The notes beneath the pieces are model-generated. The model ran no database searches and had not been told where the DNA came from. It worked only from the letters and a program-made list of their open reading frames with translations. Positions 1-6,192 of a DNA stretch of 6,192 bases are shown here, one piece after another. Source of the DNA: Candidatus Avacholeplasma faecigallinarum. Its GTDB lineage: Bacteria > Bacillota_I > Bacilli_A > Acholeplasmatales > Anaeroplasmataceae. Numbering within the stretch: the stretch's first letter is position 1; each line of letters begins with the position of its first letter. The translations under genes and the position numbers were made by a program. The DNA is taken from the NCBI GenBank assembly GCA_018715825.1, contig DVKU01000143.1, forward strand, positions 1-6,192, written 5' to 3'.

Positions 1-1011
1 CTTTCTTTCAAGTAATAGATATTTTTTTATTTGCTCTAAATCAATATCTATTAATAGATTATTAAATGCCTCATCTATTTTTAAAATAGCTTTATCTAGA
101 TTTTTTTTATCAATTATAGCACTAACTATCATAATAGCTGATGATCCAAAATGAATTGAACCAATATTGTAGCACAAGCCATTTTTTTCTCTTACGATAT
201 CGAATAATTTAGAATTAGATGAACCACCAAAAATATAATTTATTATTTCTACTGCATAAAATAGTTTTTGATTAGGATATATATTTACATCATAAATTAT
301 TTGTAAATAGCACTGTTTGGTTTGGGCATTATCTATTATTAATGGTGAAACCTTATTTCTGTCTTTAAAAAAATAATCATATTTTGCTGTTAAAGTTGCC
401 TTATTTTCAATGCTTAAATGATTTAAGACATCACCTACTGCGTAGGAAACCTCTTCATCATTTATGATGCTTAAATAATATTTATATAGCATTTTACAGC
501 TAATTTTTTTTAAGGTAGATAGGTCGCCATCATTGTCAAAATCTCTAATTGTTCCCTTAAAATATGTTTTTATAGCTAAATTAAATGACTTTTTGGATTC
601 ATTTTCTGATAAATATAATAAATTACTCCTATATATTTCCTTAGCCTTTTTAAAAAGCTTTAAGTCAAAATTATTATTAATAATAACTGGCTTTTGACAA
701 TCATAAAAAAATTCTTCTAAAAACCTATAGTTATATTCCTCATCATTTATATATTTAGGATCAACTCCTTGAAGTGTATATTTTAAAACACTATAAGAAC
801 CAATTGTACTAACTGCTACATCGTAGCGTAGGTCATAGGCTTTATTTTGAACATATTCAAAAATATCATTTTTGGGATATTTTTGACAAGCAAGGGAAAG
901 ATAGTAGCATAATAAATTGCGTATTGTTTGATCTTGAGGAATAATTTTTCTAAGGCTATATTTTCTTAATATAACTTTATGGAATTTGTCAGTTTGAACA
1001 AGATAATCCAT
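1..1011 (-). CDS. yfmF: M16 peptidase-like protein, YmfF/YfmF type, non-catalytic (partial, C-terminus missing)
   Basis: The frame is open from an ATG at 1011 to the window edge, giving 337 residues. AAGGAGA (1025-1019) lies 8 nt before the ATG. The C-terminal M16 half is recognisable: a glycine-rich FGGSSNSKLFDIVREKNGLCYN segment near residues 261-281 matches the family pattern of a small-residue loop, then LF..vREK.GL.Y. The N-terminal half has an acidic helix followed by KAYDLRYDVAVSTIGSYSVLKYTLQGV (57-83), resembling the LYG..l....K.G.h.i.f region of YmfF. The zinc-binding HxxEH expected in active M16 enzymes is absent: residues 31-45 read NLLCYYLSLACQKYP. In Bacilli such a protein is typically paired with an active M16 partner (YmfH), expected past the left edge. 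NCBI names this group 'EF-P 5-aminopentanol modification-associated protein YfmF'; the molecular role is not established here. From the usual length of about 420-430 residues, roughly 85-90 are missing. The family call is good; the exact subfamily is less sure. Confidence 0.8.
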   Translation of the reverse strand, partial: MDYLVQTDKFHKVILRKYSLRKIIPQDQTIRNLLCYYLSLACQKYPKNDIFEYVQNKAYDLRYDVAVSTIGSYSVLKYTLQGVDPKYINDEEYNYRFLEEFFYDCQKPVIINNNFDLKLFKKAKEIYRSNLLYLSENESKKSFNLAIKTYFKGTIRDFDNDGDLSTLKKISCKMLYKYYLSIINDEEVSYAVGDVLNHLSIENKATLTAKYDYFFKDRNKVSPLIIDNAQTKQCYLQIIYDVNIYPNQKLFYAVEIINYIFGGSSNSKLFDIVREKNGLCYNIGSIHFGSSAIMIVSAIIDKKNLDKAILKIDEAFNNLLIDIDLEQIKKYLLLERK

Positions 1012-1027
1012 ATTTAAATCTCCTTTT

Positions 1028-1051
1028 AAAAAAAGGAAGACTAAGTCTTCC
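1028..1051 (-). terminator. Rho-independent terminator after deoD
   Basis: On the minus strand GGAAGAC (1051-1045), a TTA loop and GTCTTCC (1041-1035) form a perfect 7-bp stem followed by seven T (1034-1028). The stem begins at the base directly after the deoD TAG stop (1054-1052). There is no T-run on the other strand, so it acts only on leftward transcription. Three bases separate the end of the T-tract from the AAGGAGA of the M16-like gene. Confidence 0.88.
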
Positions 1052-1774
1052 CTAATTATTTGCAAGTTCTAAAGCTATTTTCATCATTTCATCGAAAGAA
1101 TTTTGTCTTTCTAAGGCTGTTGTAGCTTGATGAGTAACCATAGAATCAGATATTGTAAGTAGACAGGCAGCTTTCTTATTTAAAGCCTTAGCATTAGCAA
1201 ATAAGGCAAAGCTTTCCATTTCTACGCATTTACAATCGTGTTTTTGCCATACCTCTTTCCAATAATCGGAATTATTAGAATAAAATACATCAGAAGAATG
1301 GATAGTAGCTTCTTTTAAATTTATATTTAGCTTTTGACTAGCCTTTCTTAATTTGTTATTTATGGCACTGTTACTTTTTAAGGTTTTACTTTTATAACCA
1401 TAGGCACACTTGGCAAAGGTTGATTCAGAATATGCCTTTGTTACTAATACAACATCATATAAATTAAAATCAGCATCATAAGATCCAGCTGAGCCTACTC
1501 TTACAATTGTATCTACATCATAAAACTTAAATAGTTCATATGAATAAATACCTATAGAAGGCATTCCCATTCCTGAACCCATTATAGAAATTCTTTTGCC
1601 ATTATAATAGCCTGTATAACCAAAAATATTTCTAGTTGAAGTAAAGCATACAACATCAGTTAAATATTTTTCGGCATAATGCTTAGCTCTAAGTGGATCA
1701 CCAGGCATTAAGACAGTTTTAGCGATTAAGCTTTTATCACTACAGCTTATATGTGGTGTTGGAATATTACTCAT
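1052..1774 (-). CDS. deoD: Purine nucleoside phosphorylase, DeoD type
   Basis: This 240-residue protein has the usual length of the hexameric DeoD family. It would catalyse phosphorolysis of purine (deoxy)nucleosides to free base and (deoxy)ribose-1-phosphate in the cytoplasm. Visible signatures in order, with E. coli equivalents: TPHI with H8 (H4), MPGDPLRAK at 23-31 with R29 (R24), [10 protein letters not shown] with R48 (R43), VRVGSAG with R92 and S95 (R87, S90), VFYS at 163-166, VEMES at 184-188 (the ribose-binding VEME), and [14 protein letters not shown] with the catalytic pair D210 and R223 (D204, R217). All phosphate- and ribose-binding residues I can place are kept. The ATG at 1774 lies inside the end of deoC (8-bp overlap) and is preceded by GGAGGG at 8 nt. 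It is the last gene of the deo operon; a terminator follows directly. Confidence 0.96.
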   Translation of the reverse strand: MSNIPTPHISCSDKSLIAKTVLMPGDPLRAKHYAEKYLTDVVCFTSTRNIFGYTGYYNGKRISIMGSGMGMPSIGIYSYELFKFYDVDTIVRVGSAGSYDADFNLYDVVLVTKAYSESTFAKCAYGYKSKTLKSNSAINNKLRKASQKLNINLKEATIHSSDVFYSNNSDYWKEVWQKHDCKCVEMESFALFANAKALNKKAACLLTISDSMVTHQATTALERQNSFDEMMKIALELANN

Positions 1775-2420
1775 TTTTATAACCCTCCATTATATTAACT
1801 CCTTGACTACAGCCAATTCTATCGGCACCAGCCTTTATCATAGCCTCAAATGTATCCTTATCCTTGATACCACCTGATGCCTTAACTAAAACTTTATCTC
1901 CTACAGTTTCTTTCATTAGTTTAACATCAGAAACTGTAGCTCCACCTTTTGAAAAGCCTGTTGATGTCTTAACAAAATTAGCTCCTGCCTTCATAGCCAT
2001 TTTGCAAGCCATAACCTTTTCCTCATCTGTTAAAAGACAGGTTTCTATAATAACCTTTAAGGTAACACCGTTACAAGCATTTGCTACTTGTAAAATGTCT
2101 TCATAAACCTCATCGTAGTTATGAGCCTTACAAGCTCCTATATTTATAACCATATCAATTTCATCTGCACCATCTTTTATAGTGTTTGTAGTTTCAAATG
2201 CTTTAACGCATGATGGTGTTGCCCCAAGTGGGAATCCTACTACTGTACATACAAGTACACCGCTACCCTCAAGTAGCTTTCTAGCAAAGGAAACATAAAT
2301 AGGATTAACACATACAGATTTAAATTGATATTTAATAGCCTCCTCACAAAGCTTTAAAATATCATCTCTAGTTGCTTCAGGTTTTAAATTTGTGTGGTCA
2401 ATGTATTTTGATATTTGCAT
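1767..2420 (-). CDS. deoC: Deoxyribose-phosphate aldolase
   Basis: Class I aldolase that cleaves 2-deoxyribose-5-phosphate to acetaldehyde and glyceraldehyde-3-phosphate, feeding deoxynucleoside sugar into glycolysis. I place the start at 2420, giving 217 residues, rather than at the in-frame ATG at 2432 (221 residues). GGAGGA lies 4 nt before the 2420 ATG, nothing comparable precedes 2432, and from 2420 the N-terminus ([14 protein letters not shown]) lines up without a gap with B. subtilis DeoC (MSLANIIDHTALKP). Motifs, numbered from this start: IDHT..KPEAT (7-17), [10 protein letters not shown] (57-66), ADEIDMVIN with catalytic D89, [14 protein letters not shown] (122-135), FVKTSTGF with the Schiff-base lysine K151, and VKASGGI with K180. 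The C-terminal phosphate-loop segment reads IGCSQGV, where G(A/T)S(S/A)GV is more usual. It sits between the 284-residue gene and deoD in one operon. No phosphopentomutase (deoB) is in the window. Confidence 0.96.
   Translation of the reverse strand: MQISKYIDHTNLKPEATRDDILKLCEEAIKYQFKSVCVNPIYVSFARKLLEGSGVLVCTVVGFPLGATPSCVKAFETTNTIKDGADEIDMVINIGACKAHNYDEVYEDILQVANACNGVTLKVIIETCLLTDEEKVMACKMAMKAGANFVKTSTGFSKGGATVSDVKLMKETVGDKVLVKASGGIKDKDTFEAMIKAGADRIGCSQGVNIMEGYKNE
1783..1788 (-). promoter_or_regulatory. Ribosome-binding site of deoD, inside deoC
   Basis: GGAGGG on the minus strand, 8 nt before the deoD ATG, lies within the last codons of deoC. With the 8-bp gene overlap (ATGAGTAA), this supports translational coupling of the two enzymes. 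Confidence 0.85.
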
Positions 2421-2424
2421 ATTT

Positions 2425-2430
2425 TCCTCC
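2425..2430 (-). promoter_or_regulatory. Ribosome-binding site that decides the deoC start
   Basis: GGAGGA on the minus strand immediately follows the stop of the upstream gene and lies 4 nt before the ATG at 2420. It falls within the first codons of the alternative longer DeoC frame (ATG at 2432), so the longer start would place the strongest signal inside the coding region. Confidence 0.8.
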
Positions 2431-2431
2431 A

Positions 2432-3286
2432 TTAAATATCTAATATTTTATCCATTGAGAGAACCTTTAATTCTACTGTTAAAGGGGCAAATCGCTCCTT
2501 AGTTAATATTTTATGAAACTTTTTAGTGTTCTTAGCATCCATTATTTGGATAACTCCATAGCCATCAATAGGCTTAAATAGCTTTTCAGCCTTTTGAAAT
2601 ATTTCTGACATAGGTAGGTACTTATTAATTTTACCATCATTAAGATGCAATATATCGACTGCTGGTGGTAATATAAAAGGTGAATAGCCATCCCAAGAAA
2701 TTGCAACAAAGGCTGTTCTTGAACGTTGAGTATGTAAGAAAAAATAATTTGAGATTACAACCTTATTCTTATCTAATAATATTTCTAGTTTTGCCTTTCT
2801 AAGTAAATAGCCATAAACCTGAGAAATTGTTTGGGGGTCTAATCTATTATATTTAGCAATTTCATCCTCATGGCTATCCTTATAAGCCCTTTTCCAAGCT
2901 TCAAAGGCCTTAATCATTATAGACCTTCTAAATGGTAAAACATCCTCATAGGCTTGATTATATACGTGAAATCTAAAAATTTTCACAATTTCTTCTACTA
3001 TATCAAGTATTAATTCTACAGAATAGGTTGGTAATAATACATCAAATTCAACTAAAAAATTGACATCAAAATATTTGGGATTTAAACGCTCTAAATGGGG
3101 TACACAAGATTTCGAGGTCATTATAAAACGAGCCTCAAAATTTAAAATAGGGTGATGATAAATGAAAATTCTATCTTCCATTCGCTTTTGTAAGGTAATG
3201 TTGGGATTAGCTTGAAAATAAGTAATCAAATCACTTTTCTCATAAATTCTAGTCCCTTCCTTAAGAAAATAAAATCGAAAATCCAT
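2432..3286 (-). CDS. Uncharacterised 284-residue protein, first gene of the deo operon
   Basis: I do not recognise this family. The ATG at 3286 is preceded by GGTGGTGAT (3298-3290), which matches the GGAGGTGAT anti-16S complement with one mismatch at good spacing, and by a strong promoter, so the gene is surely real. The protein is rich in aromatic and charged residues, with no signal peptide, membrane span, cysteine cluster or familiar nucleotide-binding loop, so it is probably cytoplasmic. The pattern suggests an N-terminal beta-rich part (1-90, with [15 protein letters not shown] and [11 protein letters not shown]), a helical middle (about 88-170, with [15 protein letters not shown] and FEAWKRAY), and a C-terminal mixed part containing [20 protein letters not shown] (182-201), then [10 protein letters not shown] and [10 protein letters not shown] (241-250). 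It ends in TAA at 2434-2432, which overlaps an ATG in the deoC frame (TAATG). First position before deoC and deoD hints at a link to nucleoside use, but no sequence feature proves this. Confidence 0.85.
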   Translation of the reverse strand: MDFRFYFLKEGTRIYEKSDLITYFQANPNITLQKRMEDRIFIYHHPILNFEARFIMTSKSCVPHLERLNPKYFDVNFLVEFDVLLPTYSVELILDIVEEIVKIFRFHVYNQAYEDVLPFRRSIMIKAFEAWKRAYKDSHEDEIAKYNRLDPQTISQVYGYLLRKAKLEILLDKNKVVISNYFFLHTQRSRTAFVAISWDGYSPFILPPAVDILHLNDGKINKYLPMSEIFQKAEKLFKPIDGYGVIQIMDAKNTKKFHKILTKERFAPLTVELKVLSMDKILDI

Positions 3287-3309
3287 TTAATCACCACCCA
3301 TTTTGTTTT

Positions 3310-3338
3310 ATTTTACCATTTTTTATATATATTGTCAA
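3310..3338 (-). promoter_or_regulatory. Sigma-A promoter of the 284-residue gene-deoC-deoD operon
   Basis: On the minus strand there is a consensus -35 TTGACA (3338-3333), a 17-nt spacer and a -10 TAAAAT (3315-3310) with one mismatch to TATAAT. The -10 is preceded by TGG (3318-3316), an extended -10 element. The expected start site is near 3303, leaving a leader of about 17 nt with the GGTGGTGAT ribosome-binding site. The -35 begins 2 nt past the ileS stop. I see no clear inverted repeat that would act as an operator. Confidence 0.87.
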
Positions 3339-3340
3339 AA

Positions 3341-6043
3341 TTAGTCTAGGGTATTAACTATAGCTTGACATCTTTCACAAAGTTCATTTTCATTTACTTT
3401 GTCTACAATCATCCAACATCTTGCACAAGTATGTCCACTAGCATGCTCAACTTCACAATTAAATTCATTGCCTTCTTTAAATTCTAATTGTGATACGATT
3501 AACAATTGCTTAGCATCAGCCTTTAAGCCTTCAAATACCTCACTAGCCTTTTTATCAAGAGTAATAGTTAGCTTAGCATTAAAGCTCTTACCAATAACCT
3601 TTAGACTTCTTGCCTCCTCTAAAGACTTCAAGATTAAATCTCGATAATTCATAAATTTATCCAATTTTTCTTCTAATTTAGTATCTAAATTTACATCTTC
3701 AGTTGGCATATCCTCAAGATATACATCCTCTTGAGATTTATATTGTAAGGAGTCATAAGCTTCACTCATAGTATGAGGTAGAATTGGTGTTAATAGCTTA
3801 ATTAAGGATGTTAAAATCATATAAAAGACAGTTTGGGTAGACAATCTTTTATTAGATTTTGGACTTTCAATGTATAAAATATCCTTTGTAAAATCTAAAT
3901 AGAAAGATGATAGGGTATTTGTTATATAGGCATTAACGTTTCTATATACTTCACCAAAGTCAAAATTATCATAATTCATTTTCAATTGCTTAATAAAGCG
4001 TTGAAGCTTGATATACATATATTTATCAACTAGCTCTAATTTTTCATATGGCAAGCTATTTTCAGGGTTAAAGTCGCTTGTATTTGATAATAAGAAACGT
4101 AATGTATTTCTGATTTTACGATAAGACTCTGATACTTGCTTTAGAATATCCTTAGATAAAGGCATATCAGCACGATACTCTACAGATGCAACCCATAAAC
4201 GAAGAATATCAGCTCCACTTTCATTACAAACCTTAATAGGATCAACGGTATTTCCTAGTGATTTACTCATTTTTCTGCCTTGACCATCTAGAGTAAAGCC
4301 GTGAGATACAACAGTTTTATATGGTGCAATTCCTGTTGTAGCAACACCAGTAATGATTGAAGAATTAAACCAACCACGGTATTGATCAGAACCCTCTAAA
4401 TACAAATCAGCTGGATATTGTAATCCTCTTCTTTTTAATAGCATATAGGATGAACCAGAATCAAACCATACATCCATGATATCAGTTTCTTTTCTAAAAA
4501 TACCATTAGGACTTCCCTTATGTGTATAGCCTTTAGGTAATAAGTCTTTAGCATCTTTTTCAAACCAAATATTTGAACCATATTCACCAAATAAATCAGC
4601 AACATGCTTTATGACATCTTGATCTAATATTTCCTCACCATTTTCAGCATAGAATACAGGAATTGGAACACCCCAAGCTCTTTGTCTAGAAATACACCAA
4701 TCATGGCGATCCTTAATCATATTTGAAATACGAATTTCGCCCCATTTTGGATTCCAATTGACATTTTTAATAGCACTTAGGATTTCATCCTTAATAGGAT
4801 CAATTGAGGCAAACCATTGAGGTGTAGCTCTAAAGATAACAGGCTTTTTAGTACGCCAATCATGTGGATAGCTATGTGTTATTGGGTCAAGTAATAATAA
4901 TGAACCACATTCTTTTAAATCGTTTATAATAGCATCCTCACTATCCTCGTAGAACATTCCAGCATACTTGCCACTTTCCTTAGTTTGGTAGCCCTTTTCA
5001 TCTACAGCAACCATAATATCAAGACCATATTCCTTACCAGCTAAATAATCCTCCTCACCATATCCAGGAGCAATATGAACAAAGCCAGTACCATCTGTAG
5101 TAGTAACATAATCAGCATTAATAACTGGTTGAATACGACCATATAAAGGATGCTCATATTTTAAATTTAAAAGCTCATGACCTTTATAGTTTTTAATTAT
5201 CTTAACATTTTCTAATTGTAGCTTATTTGTTAATGACTCTAAAAGCTCACTAGCACAAATTAGCTTACCTTTATTACATTCAAATAATACATAATCTATA
5301 AGTCCACCACAGGCAACAGCTAAATTACATGGTAATGTCCAAGGTGTAGTTGTCCAAACCATTATCTTACTGTTACTTAATTCATCTTTTGCGTCTACAA
5401 TAGGGAATGTAAAATAAATTGCTTTAGATGTAATGTCCTTATACTCTATTTCAGCCTCTGCTAAGGCAGATTCACTAGATGGAGACCAATATACTGGCTT
5501 TAATCCTTTATAAATTAAACCTTTTTCAGCCATTTTAGCAAAAACTAAAATTTGATCACGTTCAAAATCGTGTTGTAAGGTAATATAAGGGTGTTCAAAA
5601 TCACCTAAAACACCTAGTCTTTCAAATCCCTTTTTCTGGCGTTCTACTTGCTTATAGGCATACTCAGTACATAAATTTCTAAACTCAAAGGTAGATTTAT
5701 CCTTTCTACTTACACCAGCCTTTTGTAGGGCATTTTCGATTGGCAAACCATGAGTATCCCAACCAGGAATATATACTGATTTAAAGCCATTCATATTTTT
5801 ATAACGAACGACAAAATCCTTTAATATTTTATTTAAGGCATGGCCTAGGTGAATATCACCATTGGCATATGGTGGGCCATCATGTAATGTATATTCCCTT
5901 TTTCCTTCATTTTTCTTAATAACCTTATTATAAAGGTCCATATCCTTCCACTTCTTTTGAATTAATGGCTCTTTATTAGCTAAATTACCTCTCATCTCAA
6001 AAGTGCTTTTTCCCATAAATAGCGTATCCTTATAGTCTTTCAT
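3341..6043 (-). CDS. ileS: Isoleucyl-tRNA synthetase
   Basis: Class I synthetase that charges tRNA-Ile and edits misactivated valine in the cytoplasm. Its 900 residues compare with about 920 in B. subtilis. The N-terminus (MKDYKDTLFMGKSTFEMRGNL) follows the Bacillus protein closely, supporting the ATG at 6043, which has AGGAGGA (6057-6051) 7 nt upstream. Catalytic domain: DGPPYANGDIHLGH, with the HIGH motif as HLGH at 65-68, GWDTHGLPIE (94-103), and KMSKS at 591-595. The CP1 editing domain shows WTTTPWTLP (230-238) and GTGFVHIAPGYGEEDY (318-333), keeping the equivalents of E. coli H333 and D342 (H323, D332). Then come the DWCISRQR region (448-455), DVWFDSGSS (524-532) and a helical anticodon-binding domain. 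The C-terminus has a zinc finger, C873/C876 and C889/C892, as in the bacterial IleS1 form. A T-box leader lies upstream. No terminator follows the TAA at 3343-3341. Confidence 0.98.
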   Translation of the reverse strand: MKDYKDTLFMGKSTFEMRGNLANKEPLIQKKWKDMDLYNKVIKKNEGKREYTLHDGPPYANGDIHLGHALNKILKDFVVRYKNMNGFKSVYIPGWDTHGLPIENALQKAGVSRKDKSTFEFRNLCTEYAYKQVERQKKGFERLGVLGDFEHPYITLQHDFERDQILVFAKMAEKGLIYKGLKPVYWSPSSESALAEAEIEYKDITSKAIYFTFPIVDAKDELSNSKIMVWTTTPWTLPCNLAVACGGLIDYVLFECNKGKLICASELLESLTNKLQLENVKIIKNYKGHELLNLKYEHPLYGRIQPVINADYVTTTDGTGFVHIAPGYGEEDYLAGKEYGLDIMVAVDEKGYQTKESGKYAGMFYEDSEDAIINDLKECGSLLLLDPITHSYPHDWRTKKPVIFRATPQWFASIDPIKDEILSAIKNVNWNPKWGEIRISNMIKDRHDWCISRQRAWGVPIPVFYAENGEEILDQDVIKHVADLFGEYGSNIWFEKDAKDLLPKGYTHKGSPNGIFRKETDIMDVWFDSGSSYMLLKRRGLQYPADLYLEGSDQYRGWFNSSIITGVATTGIAPYKTVVSHGFTLDGQGRKMSKSLGNTVDPIKVCNESGADILRLWVASVEYRADMPLSKDILKQVSESYRKIRNTLRFLLSNTSDFNPENSLPYEKLELVDKYMYIKLQRFIKQLKMNYDNFDFGEVYRNVNAYITNTLSSFYLDFTKDILYIESPKSNKRLSTQTVFYMILTSLIKLLTPILPHTMSEAYDSLQYKSQEDVYLEDMPTEDVNLDTKLEEKLDKFMNYRDLILKSLEEARSLKVIGKSFNAKLTITLDKKASEVFEGLKADAKQLLIVSQLEFKEGNEFNCEVEHASGHTCARCWMIVDKVNENELCERCQAIVNTLD

Positions 6044-6061
6044 TTTTATTTCCTCCTAAAT

Positions 6062-6088
6062 AAAAAAGTCCTTAGAAATTCTAAGGAC
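6062..6088 (-). terminator. T-box-controlled intrinsic terminator before ileS
   Basis: GTCCTTAG (6088-6081) and CTAAGGAC (6075-6068) form an 8-bp stem around a short AT loop, which can extend to 10 bp, followed by six T (6067-6062). It stops transcription before ileS when tRNA-Ile is charged and the antiterminator does not form. The T-tract ends 5 nt before the ileS ribosome-binding site. Confidence 0.93.
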
Positions 6089-6111
6089 GAAAAATCGCGG
6101 TACCACCTTAG
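6081..6111 (-). promoter_or_regulatory. T-box antiterminator
   Basis: On the minus strand CTAAGG (6111-6106) can pair with CCTTAG (6086-6081), and GCGA (6098-6095) with TCGT (6090-6087, one G-U pair). This leaves the 7-nt bulge TGGTACC (6105-6099) and a TTTT loop, the canonical two-helix antiterminator. The 3' strand is shared with the terminator, so only one of the two can form. Confidence 0.92.
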
Positions 6112-6192
6112 TTCCATAACTACTGCTATGGCACTTAAAATCTGTAACGTAGAATACGGATATGGCTTATCCCCATATCAACTCACTCAATG

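Larger units (their letters stand above)
6062..6192 (-). promoter_or_regulatory. T-box riboswitch leader of ileS (3' part; Stem I lies outside the window)
   Basis: The conserved T-box core AAGGTGGTACCGCG lies at 6109-6096, followed by overlapping antiterminator and terminator stems and then ileS. Such leaders sense uncharged tRNA: the specifier codon in Stem I pairs with the anticodon, and the bulge UGGN pairs with the free NCCA end. N is U here, which calls for a tRNA with discriminator base A, as tRNA-Ile has. Further upstream are a hairpin CCATA/TATGG (6131-6127 with 6118-6114), placed like Stem III, and a 7-bp hairpin GATATGG/CCATATC (6179-6173 with 6165-6159), perhaps Stem II or the end of Stem I. 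The specifier loop is not visible, so Ile specificity rests on the downstream gene and the discriminator base. Confidence 0.96.

Noticed and set aside
2062..2076. Short palindrome GTAAC-ACC-GTTAC
   Set aside because: It is inside conserved deoC coding sequence, far from any promoter, and only 5 bp per arm, so there is no reason to call it an operator.
1864..2106. Plus-strand open frame of 80 codons
   Set aside because: It lies wholly inside deoC on the opposite strand, has no recognisable protein features, and deoC's conserved motifs account for the sequence.
3399..3647. Plus-strand open frame of 82 codons
   Set aside because: It is antisense to the ileS C-terminal region that encodes the zinc finger, and shows no family resemblance; it is a shadow of the real gene.
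3713..3735. Inverted repeat CTCAAGA / TCTTGAG with a 9-nt spacer
   Set aside because: It lies within ileS coding sequence with no following T-run on either strand; most likely chance from the codons of a repeated (Q/L)ED peptide.
1..6192. Possible UGA=Trp genetic code, given the AT-rich Mollicute-like sequence
   Set aside because: Trp codons checked in ileS and deoD are TGG, and the genes read through normally under the standard bacterial code. The stops seen are TAA and TAG.

Overview
The window looks like a chromosomal piece of a low-GC, Gram-positive-type bacterium (Bacillota, or a walled or wall-less relative near Mycoplasmatota or Erysipelotrichia). The evidence is the AT-rich sequence, strong GGAGG ribosome-binding sites, a T-box leader in front of ileS, a Bacillus-like IleRS and a Bacillus-like DeoC. 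Tryptophan is written TGG in the places I checked, so there is no sign of the Mycoplasma UGA=Trp code. I cannot name the genus.

All genes lie on the minus strand, so the reading order is from right to left. At the right edge (6192 to 6062) is the 3' half of a T-box leader: a stem III-like hairpin, the T-box core, an antiterminator and a competing terminator. It controls ileS (6043 to 3341), a complete isoleucyl-tRNA synthetase. Only 54 bp separate ileS from the next gene. They hold no terminator but do hold a near-perfect sigma-A promoter (3338 to 3310).

That promoter drives a compact three-gene operon: an unrecognised 284-residue protein (3286 to 2432), deoC (deoxyribose-phosphate aldolase) and deoD (purine nucleoside phosphorylase). 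The genes overlap by 1 bp if DeoC begins at its first ATG (11 bp apart from the preferred start) and by 8 bp at deoC/deoD, with Shine-Dalgarno sequences inside or against the preceding gene, so they are probably translationally coupled. DeoD releases (deoxy)ribose-1-phosphate from purine nucleosides. A phosphopentomutase, not present here, would convert it to the 5-phosphate, which DeoC splits into acetaldehyde and glyceraldehyde-3-phosphate.

An intrinsic terminator starts at the base after the deoD stop (1051 to 1028). Its T-tract almost touches the ribosome-binding site of the last gene (1011 to beyond position 1), an M16 peptidase-like protein of the YmfF/YfmF type without the zinc-binding motif; its C-terminus lies outside the window.

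This is mostly an ordinary housekeeping and salvage region. I see no mobile element, CRISPR array, tRNA or rRNA. The least explained items are the 284-residue protein and the terminator placed between deoD and the M16-like gene.
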